A stretch of 64,000 nucleotides of DNA from Acidimicrobiia bacterium (GCA_022820805.1 JAJEEV010000014.1:90538-154537); one strand, 5' to 3'; positions 31,344 through 39,977 are shown, numbered from the stretch's first letter. Notes: generated by a model not told the origin, from the sequence alone. Program-made: numbers and translations.

Positions 31344-32426
31344 TCACGGGCGGACTACTGCTTTGGTGGGGTACATGCCTTCGATCTCGTTGGCGATGGC
31401 CCGGATGCACAGCTCGGTGTCGTCCAGGCCGAAGGTGTGGCTGATCATCTCCTCGGGCTTGAACCCGGTGGACTCGATCAGCTCCATGGTGGCCCGCAGC
31501 GCCGGGCTGCCCGCGGTGAACGCGCCCTGCACCTTGATCTCCTTCCATACGAGGGCGTCGATCCCCACCGGCACCTGCCGGCCCCCGCTGAGGCCGGCCA
31601 GCACCAGCGTGCCCCGCTTGCGCAGCGCGGCGATCGACGGTTCCACCGCGGCCGGGCTGCCGCTCACGTCGACCACCACATCGGCCATGGCCCCGCCCGT
31701 CTCGTCGGCCACCACCTCCACGACGTCGGTGCTGTCGGCTTCGACGGTGAGGTCGGCGCCCCATTGCCGGGCCAGCGCCAGCCGGTCGGCGTCGGCCGCG
31801 GTGCCGGTCACGATGATGCGGGACGCCCCCGCGGCCCGGGCCGCCCATGTGCAGGCCAGGCCCTGCTGGCCCGGTCCCTGGATGAGCACGGTGTCGCCGA
31901 AGGTCACGCCCCCGTGCAGGATGGCCCACTGGTAGCCGTTGGCCATCACCGACCCGCAGAGCACTGCGGCCTCGTCGCTCATGGCGTCGCCGACCTTGAA
32001 CAGTTCGGCGTCGGGATTGACGTACAGGTAGTCGGCTAGGCCGCCGAACAGGTGGGGCGGGTGCTCGGCGGTGGTGTTGCTGCCGTAGGAGGTCCTCTGG
32101 GGGCAGAAGCGGGGGGCGCCGTCGCGGCAGTCCCGGCAGTGGCCGCAGCCCCGGGAGCCCTTGAGGATCACCCGGTCGCCCTCGGCCACCCCGTGGATGG
32201 CGGCCGCCGCTCGACCTAGCCGCTCGACCCGGCCGAAGATCTCATGGCCCAGGATCACCGGGTAGGGCATGTCGATGCGCCCCCGGAAGTACTTGACGTC
32301 GGTGCCGCACATCCCGCCCAGGCCGATGCGGAGCAGGGCCCCGTCGTCGGCCACCTCCGGCACCGGGTACTCCCGGATCTCCAGGCGCTCGGGCCCCAGC
32401 AGCGTCGCGGCTCTAGCAGTACTCAC
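31344..32426 (-). CDS. Zinc-dependent alcohol/polyol dehydrogenase (MDR family)
   Basis: A 360-residue medium-chain dehydrogenase. The N-terminal catalytic domain has MCGTDVKYF with the zinc cysteine, GHEIFGRVERLG with His-Glu, and a four-cysteine structural zinc lobe (GCGHCRDCRDGAPRFC). The Rossmann domain shows VLIQGPGQQGLACTWAARAAG. The frame is open upstream to 32543, but that part overlaps the LLM gene. The GTG at 32426 (MSTARAATLLG) has AAGGGCGAG upstream and lies ten bases after the LLM stop. Probably oxidises a secondary alcohol or polyol with NAD(P). Last gene of the 31.3-38.1 kb operon. Confidence 0.88.
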   Translation of the reverse strand: MSTARAATLLGPERLEIREYPVPEVADDGALLRIGLGGMCGTDVKYFRGRIDMPYPVILGHEIFGRVERLGRAAAAIHGVAEGDRVILKGSRGCGHCRDCRDGAPRFCPQRTSYGSNTTAEHPPHLFGGLADYLYVNPDAELFKVGDAMSDEAAVLCGSVMANGYQWAILHGGVTFGDTVLIQGPGQQGLACTWAARAAGASRIIVTGTAADADRLALARQWGADLTVEADSTDVVEVVADETGGAMADVVVDVSGSPAAVEPSIAALRKRGTLVLAGLSGGRQVPVGIDALVWKEIKVQGAFTAGSPALRATMELIESTGFKPEEMISHTFGLDDTELCIRAIANEIEGMYPTKAVVRP

Positions 32427-32436
32427 AGCTCGCCCT

Positions 32437-33459
32437 TCAGCTTGCCAGCAGGGGCAGGAGCTCGCTGGCGACCCTCTCCATCTGGGGCTGCTGGTCGACG
32501 GAGGCGAGCACGCACTGGAACGACGTGGCGCCCGCCTCGACATAGGCCGCCAGGCGCTCGGCGCAGACTTCGGCCGGGCCGCAGGTCAGCCAGCGGTCGA
32601 TGCTGGCGTCGTCCATGGGGCGGCGGTGGTAGTCCTCCATGAAGGCCGCGCCCTCGGCTCGGGCCGCGGCCGGGTCGTCGCCCACCAGCAGGAACAGGTT
32701 GACCCTCACGTCGAACGGCTCGGGCAGCGTCCGTCCCGCGGCCTGCGCCGCGGCCGTGATGGCCTGGTGGCCGGCCCTCAGCTCGTCGGGGGTGGCCATG
32801 CCGGTGATCCAGCCGTCGCCCAGGCGGGCCACCCGGTCCCAGCGGCCCACGAACGTGGATGCCCGGACCTCGTCGAAGACGTCGTTGGGGCCGAAGCCCC
32901 GCTGCGACGCCACGAACACTCCCGCCGCGATGAGCACCGGCGGAGCGGGCTGCTGGATGGGACGCAGCCCGATCGAGGCGTCGCTCAACTGGTAGACGCG
33001 ACCGTCGTAGTCCACGCCGTCGCCGGCCCACAGCGCCTTGATGACCTCGATGGACTCGGTGAAAGCCCTCGCCCGTCGCCGGCGGTCGAGCCCGACCAGC
33101 GCCAGCTCGGCGTCCACCAGCTCGGGCGGCCCGGTGCCGAGGCCTACGCCCATCGCGGTGCGGCCGCCGCTGAGGGCGTCGAGGGTGGCCCACTCCTGGG
33201 CGACCGTCACCGGATGGCGCAGGTGGGGTTGCAGGATCCCGGTGGCCAGTCCGATCGTCTCGGTGGCCTCGGCCACCGCGGCCAGGGTCACGATCGGGGA
33301 CCAGCGGGGCTTGGCCAGCACGCTGTCGCCCACCGACACGAAGGCGAAACCGCACTCCTCGGCCCTGGTGGCCAGCACCAGCAGGTCGTTGAGCCCGAAC
33401 CGGTCGCCCCCGAACACCGCGGCCCGGTTGTTGACATAGACCCCGACGGCCGGCTTCAT
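32437..33459 (-). CDS. LLM-class F420/flavin-dependent oxidoreductase
   Basis: A 340-residue luciferase-like TIM barrel: ECGFAFVSVGDSVLAKPRW near the start, ATLDALSGGRTAMGVGLGTG as cofactor phosphate loop, PPVLIAAG and a C-terminal CGPAEVCAERLAAYVEAGA typical of F420-dependent members. I prefer the ATG at 33459 over the in-frame GTG at 33483, because the latter lies within the first hairpin of the upstream repeat pair. The two alternatives differ by eight residues. It is separated from the rhodanese fusion gene by the duplicated hairpin, which may lower or process the message here. Substrate unknown; distinct from the LLM gene at 20188. Confidence 0.86.
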   Translation of the reverse strand: MKPAVGVYVNNRAAVFGGDRFGLNDLLVLATRAEECGFAFVSVGDSVLAKPRWSPIVTLAAVAEATETIGLATGILQPHLRHPVTVAQEWATLDALSGGRTAMGVGLGTGPPELVDAELALVGLDRRRRARAFTESIEVIKALWAGDGVDYDGRVYQLSDASIGLRPIQQPAPPVLIAAGVFVASQRGFGPNDVFDEVRASTFVGRWDRVARLGDGWITGMATPDELRAGHQAITAAAQAAGRTLPEPFDVRVNLFLLVGDDPAAARAEGAAFMEDYHRRPMDDASIDRWLTCGPAEVCAERLAAYVEAGATSFQCVLASVDQQPQMERVASELLPLLAS

Positions 33460-33483
33460 GCCCACCGCCCCAGCCCGGCCCAC

Positions 33484-33617
33484 AGAATCTCGGGAGCGGT
33501 GGCTGTCGTGGAGCTGGGGTAGCCCTCCCGAGATTCTGGGGAGGGACGATCTGGACGGCGCAGCAGAATCTCGGGAGCGGTGGCTGTCGTGGAGCTGGGG
33601 TAGCCCTCCCGAGATTT
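33484..33617. repeat. Tandemly duplicated long hairpin between two operon genes
   Basis: Two units with an 81-base period. Each has a long inverted repeat: 33484-33496 pairs with 33525-33537 (AGAATCTCGGGAG / CTCCCGAGATTCT, 13 perfect pairs, 28-base loop), and 33565-33577 pairs with 33606-33617. Stems and loops are identical between units over about 52 bases. It fills the gap between the rhodanese fusion stop (33622) and the LLM start. Confidence 0.9.
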
Positions 33618-33621
33618 CGGT

Positions 33622-35439
33622 TCAGGTGCCATGGGGCAGGTCGAAACTGTCGGCGTCGACGCGGTCGAGCAGGTCGAGTTCCCATTCGATGTAGTCGCGC
33701 ATCGCCTGGAGAGCGTCCACGGAGCGCTCGTAGGGCTTGGCGGGTCGGGCCGGTTCAGCGGCGGCATCCGAGTCCGTCTCCAGCCAGCGGCCCCGGTTGG
33801 CATCGGGCAGCGCGTACGCCTCCCGGCCCATCAGCCGCAGCCAGTACGCCGTCAGCAGCGACTGCACGCCGTCGGAGTCGGCCACCACGATGCGAGCGGA
33901 CGGCACCGCGGTGCGGGCGGTGAGTTCCTGGATGAGCTGGCCCCCTGGAGCCGACACGAAGCCGGGACGGTGACCGGCTGCGTAGTCGGCGGGGGAGTTC
34001 ACGTCGAACACGTAGGTGGTGCGGGAGTCGTCGGCCTGCCAGCCGGCTAGGTCGGCCTCGACGGCGACCGGAACGCCGCAGCTGCCGGCCAAGCGCCGGG
34101 CCCCGGCGGCCGCATCGTTCAGGGCGGATGGCGCAGGAGCGGTGGTGGCGCTCTCGTCAGCCCCGTTGTCGAGGTCGTCGCCGGCCAGCCTCCAGCCCAT
34201 GGTGCCGTTCTCCAACGCCAGCACCGGGGCATCGACACCCGCGTCGATCAGCGTCTGAGCGCCGATGATCGAGCGGGTCCGGCCGGCGCAGCTCACCGCG
34301 ATCGGAGTGCCCGGCTCGAGGTCCATGCCCAGTACCCGGGCCAGCAGCTCCGTGCCGGGAGCGTTGGTCGCGCCCGGCACGTGAAGGGCCGCGAACTCGG
34401 GCTCGGGACGGCAGTCCACCAGCGCCACCGCCTCGCCGCTCTCGCGCCGCCGCCTCAACTCGTCGGCCGTGATCATCGGGGTGTGCCGGGCGTGGGCTAC
34501 GTGCTCGCCGAAGGCCTTCGACATGGTGTGGATCCCGTCGTGCACGTCGTAGCCGGCGCGGGCCCAGGCCTCGACCCCACCGGCCAGCACGGCCACGTTC
34601 GTGAAGCCGCGGCGCCGGGCGGCATGCGCGGCCCGGTGCGCGGCCAGATCGTCGTCGCCGACCACCACCACCCGCACGGCGCGCCTCGGCAGCAGTCCGT
34701 CCAGCCGCCACTCCAGCTCCGGGGCCGGCACCGGGCATGACCCGGGCACATGCCCGGCCGAGTGGACGCTCACATCGCGGGTGTCGAGCACGGCCAGTTC
34801 CTCGCCGTCGGCTCCCATGGCAGCCAACTCGGCGGGGGTGACCTTGGCGGTGTGCAGGTCGGGGCGACCCATGAACGGACGCTCGACGCCGCCCTCGACA
34901 CTGTCGAAGAAGACTCGGCCGGCCAGGCGGTCGAGCGGGTAGCCGTAGAGATGCAGGTGCATGGCCGGGCCCTCGTCGAGGACCCTGATGGTGTGGAAGG
35001 CGTCTCCCATCATGCCGTTGGCGTCGCCCCGCCTGAGGGTGCGCTCGCCGGTGGGCGCCAGCCGTGCCTGCTGCGGGTCGCGGCCGTCGTCGGTGCGCTC
35101 GAAGTACTGGTTGTGCTCGGCGCCCCGCACGCCGGCGATCACCGACCAGGTGCGATGGTCGTGCGGGGGCTGCTGCTTGCCGGGCATCCCGGCGGAGGCG
35201 TAGAGACCGAGCCGCCCGTCGGGATCGACGCTCAGCTCGTAGATGGTCATCAGCGCTCCGTCGTCCACCGCGAACGTGCCGGCGTCGAACAGGTCCTCCT
35301 GGAGGGCCAGGCCGGTGAGCACCGGTACGACCGCGCCGATCAGCTCGTCGGAAGGGCCGAGCGTGTCACGCAGCCGCCGGATCTCGTCCAGGGTGGACTG
35401 CACCGCTTGGTGGCGGCGGGCCATCAGCGATCCGCTCAC
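33622..35439 (-). CDS. Cysteine-dioxygenase-type thiol dioxygenase fused to three rhodanese domains
   Basis: A 605-residue fusion. Residues about 20-185 are a cupin of the cysteine/thiol dioxygenase type with iron ligands HDH at 93-95 and His149 (AFHTIR), followed by MHLHLYGYPLD. The residue after the first strand is glycine, as in bacterial thiol dioxygenases without the Cys-Tyr crosslink. Three rhodanese units follow (about 195-305, 320-425 and 450-565); only the second has the active cysteine (Cys384, AVSCAGRTRS). It probably oxidises a thiol or persulfide and handles the sulfane sulfur released. GTG start at 35439 overlaps the SDR stop as GTGA. The mixed sulfur context fits no other gene here exactly. 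Confidence 0.82.
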   Translation of the reverse strand: MSGSLMARRHQAVQSTLDEIRRLRDTLGPSDELIGAVVPVLTGLALQEDLFDAGTFAVDDGALMTIYELSVDPDGRLGLYASAGMPGKQQPPHDHRTWSVIAGVRGAEHNQYFERTDDGRDPQQARLAPTGERTLRRGDANGMMGDAFHTIRVLDEGPAMHLHLYGYPLDRLAGRVFFDSVEGGVERPFMGRPDLHTAKVTPAELAAMGADGEELAVLDTRDVSVHSAGHVPGSCPVPAPELEWRLDGLLPRRAVRVVVVGDDDLAAHRAAHAARRRGFTNVAVLAGGVEAWARAGYDVHDGIHTMSKAFGEHVAHARHTPMITADELRRRRESGEAVALVDCRPEPEFAALHVPGATNAPGTELLARVLGMDLEPGTPIAVSCAGRTRSIIGAQTLIDAGVDAPVLALENGTMGWRLAGDDLDNGADESATTAPAPSALNDAAAGARRLAGSCGVPVAVEADLAGWQADDSRTTYVFDVNSPADYAAGHRPGFVSAPGGQLIQELTARTAVPSARIVVADSDGVQSLLTAYWLRLMGREAYALPDANRGRWLETDSDAAAEPARPAKPYERSVDALQAMRDYIEWELDLLDRVDADSFDLPHGT

Positions 35440-36212
35440 AGCAGGCCCCTGCCGATGCCGCCGTCCACCGAGATCGACTGGCCGGTGATGTAGCTGGCCC
35501 GGTCGGAGGCCACGAACACGACCGCCTGGGCGATCTCGTCGGGCTCGGCGAAGCGCCCCAGCGGGACTTCGGCTGCGAACTCCTCGATCACCTCATCGGG
35601 CGTGGTGCCCTGTTCGGCCGCCATCCGCTCGGCCCGGTCCAGCCACAGCCGGGTGAGGGTCCGTCCTGGGCTGATGGCGTTGACCCGGATGCCCTTGGGG
35701 GCCAGCTCGTGCGACAGCGTTTTCACCAGAGCCAGCAGGCCCGCCTTGTGCACGTTGGACACGACCTGGTTGACGTACGGCATTTTCGCCCCCGCCGCCC
35801 CGAGCAGCACGATGGCCGGGGACCGGCCCCGTTCGATACTCCCCAAGAGGGCCCGCACGGTCCGGACCGGCCCGATGACGTTCATGTTGTAGTTGTCGTG
35901 CCAGGCGTCGTCGCCGAAGGAGTCGAACCGGCCCCGGATGCTGCCGCCGACGGTGACGACCAGGATGTCGAGGCCCTTGCCGTCGCCGTAGTGCGCGGTC
36001 AGCCGGGCCTCGGCGTCGTCGGCGGTCACGTCCACCGGGAACCATGCCGCCCCGGCCCCGATGCTGGCTGCGGCTTCCTGCAGCCGGGCGGCGTCTCGGG
36101 ACGCGATCGTGACCGAGGCCCCCTCGGCTGCCAGAAGCCGGGCGGTGGCCAGACCGATGCCGGCCGAACCCCCTACAACCAGAGCCTCCCGGCCCGCCAG
36201 TTGAAGATCCAT
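35436..36212 (-). CDS. SDR-family protein without the usual catalytic Ser and Tyr
   Basis: A 258-residue classical short-chain dehydrogenase. The cofactor loop VGGSAGIG and the NMNV asparagine are present. At the active site, where S...YxxxK is expected, it reads IVLLGAAGAKMPYVNQ followed by SNVHKAG: the serine strand ends LGA and the tyrosine position is serine, though the lysine stays. It ends with the normal SITGQSISVDGGIG-like block (YITGQSISVDGG). It belongs to the group with SNxxKA or SNxxRA in place of YxxSK. Catalysis may differ, or a neighbouring tyrosine may act. It lies 90 bases after the VOC gene and overlaps the rhodanese fusion. Confidence 0.82.
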   Translation of the reverse strand: MDLQLAGREALVVGGSAGIGLATARLLAAEGASVTIASRDAARLQEAAASIGAGAAWFPVDVTADDAEARLTAHYGDGKGLDILVVTVGGSIRGRFDSFGDDAWHDNYNMNVIGPVRTVRALLGSIERGRSPAIVLLGAAGAKMPYVNQVVSNVHKAGLLALVKTLSHELAPKGIRVNAISPGRTLTRLWLDRAERMAAEQGTTPDEVIEEFAAEVPLGRFAEPDEIAQAVVFVASDRASYITGQSISVDGGIGRGLL

Positions 36213-36302
36213 CGTCGCTATCCAACCTTGTTCGGTTCCCGAGCGACAGCGCCGGGGCTGTCGTGTGTCAGTTCCGGCTTGCTGCCGGTTCCATCGCCCA
36301 TA

Positions 36303-36713
36303 TCACGATCCAGCCTCCCCCGACCTGCCGAGGTCGGGGCTGTCGGGCTCGTAGGCGATGACTTGGACGTGGAGCCCGCCGCGATCGGTCACCAGCGTCG
36401 TCCGAGCCTTGGCCGCAGCCAGGTCGTGGACCGGGTTGACAGTCGACCAGCCGGCTTCGACCAGACCGGCCTCGGCCTGATCGACCGCGGCGGCCTCATC
36501 AGCCCGGAAAGCGACATGGGCGAGTGTCGGTTGACCGGCGTCGGACTCGATCAACTCGATCTTGACGCCGGTCTCGTCACCGAGCATGGCGATCCTCTGG
36601 CCCGTGCTGTACCTGATCCCGTGGCGGATGAGGGTCATCCCGACATCGTTGACGAGGGTGTGGACCCGCTTGTCAAAGTCACTTGCCTCGATGGCGACAT
36701 GGTCGAACTTCAT
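36303..36713 (-). CDS. VOC-superfamily (glyoxalase-like) protein
   Basis: A 136-residue protein with the paired beta-alpha-beta-beta-beta modules of the vicinal-oxygen-chelate family: MKFDHVAIEASDFDKRV at the start with a candidate metal histidine, KIELIESD with a candidate glutamate, TLAHVAFRADE with the second histidine, and GLHVQVIAYEP near the end with another. This looks like a metal-binding single-chain VOC enzyme that dimerises, such as a lyase, epimerase or small dioxygenase. It lies 19 bases after the FAD oxidase gene, so the two are probably sequential in one pathway. Confidence 0.8.
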   Translation of the reverse strand: MKFDHVAIEASDFDKRVHTLVNDVGMTLIRHGIRYSTGQRIAMLGDETGVKIELIESDAGQPTLAHVAFRADEAAAVDQAEAGLVEAGWSTVNPVHDLAAAKARTTLVTDRGGLHVQVIAYEPDSPDLGRSGEAGS

Positions 36714-36732
36714 GATGTCGAACTCGTTGCTC

Positions 36733-38124
36733 TCACTCGTCGTCGCTCAGCTTGCCCGGGTTTAGCAGCCCCTTGGGGTCGACCTCGCGCTTGAAGCGGT
36801 GCAGCAGGCCCGGATCGGCGAACAGGCCCTGCTCGTCGAGGAAGAAGGTGTGGGGGTTCTGGTAGGCCACGCCGATGTCGTCGCAGAAGGCGAGCAGGTC
36901 GTCGAGGTCGTCGCGCCCGTTCACCATCCCCACCAGCGGCGCGAAGATCACACCGTCGCCCGACTGCCCCCAGCGCTCGCGCAGCCAGCGGGACCGGATG
37001 TACTTCAGCTCCACCAGCGACTGGTCGCCGAACCGTGCCTTGATGGCGAGCAGCTGGTCGACGGGCCGCGACTCCGACAGGTAGCAGTGCAGGAAGGCCG
37101 CGGAGGCGAACAGCTTCTTCACCCACAGCATGCGGTGGCCGTAGACCATGTAGGCCAGGGTGGGCCGGCGGGACGTGCCCAGACCGTGCCACGGGATGAC
37201 CCGGCCGCCGCGGGCCGCAGCCAGGGCGCTCACCGCCTCGACCTCCTCGGCCGCGACGATGGTCATCACCAGCGCCTCGCTGCGAGCCGCGTCGTCGGCG
37301 AGGGCGGTGAAGGCCGGGGTGAGCATCGGCTCCTGGGCCGCGGCCACCCGGATCCCGTCGGTCTGCTCGGCGAGGTCGACCACGAAGCGGGCCGCGCCGT
37401 CGAAGCGGGGGAAGGCGACCACCATCTCCACCCAGGATCGGGCCGGCACCAGCCGGAACGTCACGTCGGTGATGATCCCGGTGGTCCCGTAGGCATGAAG
37501 GACCGGCTCGACCGAGTCCTCGTCGAGGGTCAGCAGCCGGGGATAGGCCTCGCAGGTCATGACGGTGGCCCCGACGATGTTGCCGTCCCAGATCGTTCCC
37601 CACGACGAACTGCCCAGCCCCACATGGCCGCCCGCCACCCAGCCGGCCGCATGGGAGGCGGCGTAGGTGGTGGTCACCACCGGCAGCTCGGCACCGTGGG
37701 CACGGACCGCGGCATCGACCCGACCCAGCAGGGCGCCCGCGCCGACGATGATGCGGCCGCTGGCCGCGGCCGCAGCCGGGTCGTCCATCCCGCACAGGCG
37801 GCTCAGCTCGATCACGATCCCGCCCCGCATCGGGATGGACTGGCCGAAGTTGGAGGTGCCCGCGCCCAGCATGGTGATCGGCGTGTCGTTGCGGTAGGCG
37901 GCGGCCACGCAGGCCTTGAGCTGGTCGAGGTCGGCCGGCTCGACGATGGCCTCCACGCCGAGCGAGCCGCCCGCGGACGCCCCGGCCATGGCGTCGATGT
38001 GGCCCGCCAGCACCGGCGACAGCCATGAGTTGTCGCGCAGCCGGGCCCCGATCGCGGCCGGATCGGTCTCCACCCCACCGTCGCCGACCACGGCCGAGAG
38101 TTCTGCGCAGAGCGGCGAAGCCAA
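36733..38124 (-). CDS. FAD-linked oxidase (GlcD/vanillyl-alcohol-oxidase family)
   Basis: A 463-residue flavoprotein. The PCMH FAD-binding domain covers about 50-240, with ITMLGAGTSNFGQSIPMRGG and ASHAAGWVAGGHVGLGSSSWG. The C-terminal substrate domain ends HTFFLDEQGLFADPG and DPKGLLNPGKLS, as in glycolate and D-lactate dehydrogenases and 4-cresol-type oxidases. No histidine for covalent FAD was assigned with confidence. The start is TTG at 38124; TAGCGT at 38161-38166 on the minus strand is a likely -10, about 30 bases upstream. First gene of the 31.3-38.1 kb operon; it probably oxidises a 2-hydroxy acid or phenolic alcohol. Confidence 0.86.
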   Translation of the reverse strand: MASPLCAELSAVVGDGGVETDPAAIGARLRDNSWLSPVLAGHIDAMAGASAGGSLGVEAIVEPADLDQLKACVAAAYRNDTPITMLGAGTSNFGQSIPMRGGIVIELSRLCGMDDPAAAAASGRIIVGAGALLGRVDAAVRAHGAELPVVTTTYAASHAAGWVAGGHVGLGSSSWGTIWDGNIVGATVMTCEAYPRLLTLDEDSVEPVLHAYGTTGIITDVTFRLVPARSWVEMVVAFPRFDGAARFVVDLAEQTDGIRVAAAQEPMLTPAFTALADDAARSEALVMTIVAAEEVEAVSALAAARGGRVIPWHGLGTSRRPTLAYMVYGHRMLWVKKLFASAAFLHCYLSESRPVDQLLAIKARFGDQSLVELKYIRSRWLRERWGQSGDGVIFAPLVGMVNGRDDLDDLLAFCDDIGVAYQNPHTFFLDEQGLFADPGLLHRFKREVDPKGLLNPGKLSDDE

Positions 38125-38234
38125 GATCCCCCGATCTCCTAGGTCGCGGTTGCCACGCCGACGCTAGTGGGGCCGCCCCCACGCCAAGAAGTCATGCAAA
38201 CTGAAGGCAATACTTGCAATCTGCATAGTCCTGC

Positions 38235-38240
38235 TATCCT
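38235..38240 (+). promoter_or_regulatory. -10 TATCCT, leaderless promoter
   Basis: TATCCT ends seven bases before the GTG at 38248. This spacing, with no Shine-Dalgarno, decides the start of the downstream ATPase. Confidence 0.6.
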
Positions 38241-38247
38241 GCCTTCC

Positions 38248-39963
38248 GTGATCGATCGCGAGATCACTCCCATCCTGACACGGCTGTTCACGCAATACCC
38301 GGTCGTGACCGTGACTGGTCCGCGCCAGTCCGGAAAGACGACACTGTGCCGAGAAGCGTTCGGGCATCTCAAGTACTTGAATCTGGAGGCTCCGGACCAG
38401 AGGGAATTCGCTGAGTCGGATCCGAGGGGCTTCCTGGCACAAGCCGGAGACGGCGCCATTATCGACGAGGTCCAGAACGTCCCAACGCTTCTCTCCTACA
38501 TTCAGGTCGACATCGACGAGAAAGGCAGCAACGGATGCTTCGTGCTCACCGGGAGCGAGCAGTTCCGGCTGTCCCGGGAGATCAGCCAGTCATTGGCCGG
38601 ACGGACAGCGCTGCTCCGGCTGCTTCCGTTCTCGCTCGCTGAGCGATCCCGAACGGATTCCAGCATGGCTACTGACGACGTCATCTTCTCGGGCTTCTAC
38701 CCGCGGATCCTCGATCAGGGGCTGGATCCGCGGCAGGCGATGGGCGATTACTTCGAGACCTACGTCGAGCGCGATGTGCGCAGGTCGAACGAGATCCGGA
38801 ACATCTCGAGCTTCCGGCGGTTCGTCCGGCTGTGCGCGGGACGGGTCGGGCAGCTGGTCAATCTCAGTTCGTTGGGCGCCGACGCTGGCGTGTCACACAC
38901 GACGGCGCGCGAGTGGCTGACGGTGCTTGAGGCGAGCTACATCGTGTTCCAACTCCAGCCGTTCCACGCAAACATCCGGAAGCGTCTGACGAAATCACCC
39001 AAGCTCTTCTTCTACGATGTCGGGCTCGCGAGCTACCTCCTCGGAATCGAGGACTCGCGCCAGGTCGCGACCCACCCCCTGCGGGGTGCGCTCTTCGAGA
39101 ACGTCGTGGTGGTCGAGGCGCTGAAGCACCGGCTCAATCAAGGCCGCCGGCCGCAACTCTGGTTCTTCCGTGAGTCGAACGGGCTTGAGTGCGACCTGCT
39201 GCTGGAAGCCGGCCGGGGGATTGCCGCCGTTGAGGCGAAGTCTGGATCGACGGTGTCCGGCGACTTCTTCGCACCGCTCAACAAGGTGGCCGAGTTGTTG
39301 CCCAACGTCGTCTCAAAGACGGTTGTCTACGGCGGGAAGTCTCGCCAGGACCGGAGCGACTGCACCGTCGTGCCTCTTGCAGGACTCGGCAGTGTGATCG
39401 ACCGGCTGGACGTCGACCAAGAGATTTCAGACTTCATCAGCGAGAGAGCCGCTGCGGCGCCGAGCCCATCGGACATCGAGATTCTCGACGACGTCTATCA
39501 CACTCACATTCGCCCCACGGTCGACGCACTGGAACCCCGGGTGTCGCATCTCGGGGAGAGCCTCTTTCGGCGTCTGGGATGGTCGTGGCGCATGAGGAGA
39601 GGTACCGCCAATGTGCAGGGCGGGGGCGTCCTCACGAACTGGAACGCAATCAAGGATGAGTGGCTGTTGTCGCGAGGGTTCGTCCTGAACGACAAGACCC
39701 CGCTCATCATTGGTATCGGAGTCACCTTCACGCACTACACGGGCGAGGGCAGCACCGACTTCACCATTCAGATGGATGTCGAGTGGAGCCTCGGTGAGAC
39801 GGAATGTGCGCGAAGCGCAGCGATCGACTCGACAGAGATCCCCGCACTGGCGGCAACGATCGCTTACGAGGACTTGACGACCACTCCCGTCGATGTCGAC
39901 CGCGTCGTGGCCGAAGTCATGAAGGCTCTAATGGAACGCATCGCCGAGCTGTCGGCGACGTAG
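38248..39963 (+). CDS. DUF4143-type AAA ATPase with extra C-terminal domain
   Basis: A 571-residue ATPase. Residues about 1-200 form the AAA-14 domain: Walker A GPRQSGKTTL, Walker B IIDEVQNVP, sensor LTGSEQF. The DUF4143 domain follows with a winged helix and a PD-(D/E)xK-like core (LECDLLLEAGRGIAAVEAK). Typical members end near 400 residues; here a further 160 or so residues (from about 405) form an unrecognised beta-rich domain with VLNDKTPLIIGIGVTFTHY. The frame is open upstream to 38167, but the leaderless promoter points to the GTG at 38248. Base composition is visibly less GC-rich than the neighbours, suggesting acquisition. Function of the family is unclear; some members sit in accessory or defence regions. 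Confidence 0.85.
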   Translation: MIDREITPILTRLFTQYPVVTVTGPRQSGKTTLCREAFGHLKYLNLEAPDQREFAESDPRGFLAQAGDGAIIDEVQNVPTLLSYIQVDIDEKGSNGCFVLTGSEQFRLSREISQSLAGRTALLRLLPFSLAERSRTDSSMATDDVIFSGFYPRILDQGLDPRQAMGDYFETYVERDVRRSNEIRNISSFRRFVRLCAGRVGQLVNLSSLGADAGVSHTTAREWLTVLEASYIVFQLQPFHANIRKRLTKSPKLFFYDVGLASYLLGIEDSRQVATHPLRGALFENVVVVEALKHRLNQGRRPQLWFFRESNGLECDLLLEAGRGIAAVEAKSGSTVSGDFFAPLNKVAELLPNVVSKTVVYGGKSRQDRSDCTVVPLAGLGSVIDRLDVDQEISDFISERAAAAPSPSDIEILDDVYHTHIRPTVDALEPRVSHLGESLFRRLGWSWRMRRGTANVQGGGVLTNWNAIKDEWLLSRGFVLNDKTPLIIGIGVTFTHYTGEGSTDFTIQMDVEWSLGETECARSAAIDSTEIPALAATIAYEDLTTTPVDVDRVVAEVMKALMERIAELSAT

Positions 39964-39977
39964 CCGCGCCTGGGGGG

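Noticed and set aside
33484..33617. Possible CRISPR array
   Set aside because: Only two units, the repeated part is itself a hairpin with its loop also repeated, and no cas genes are present.
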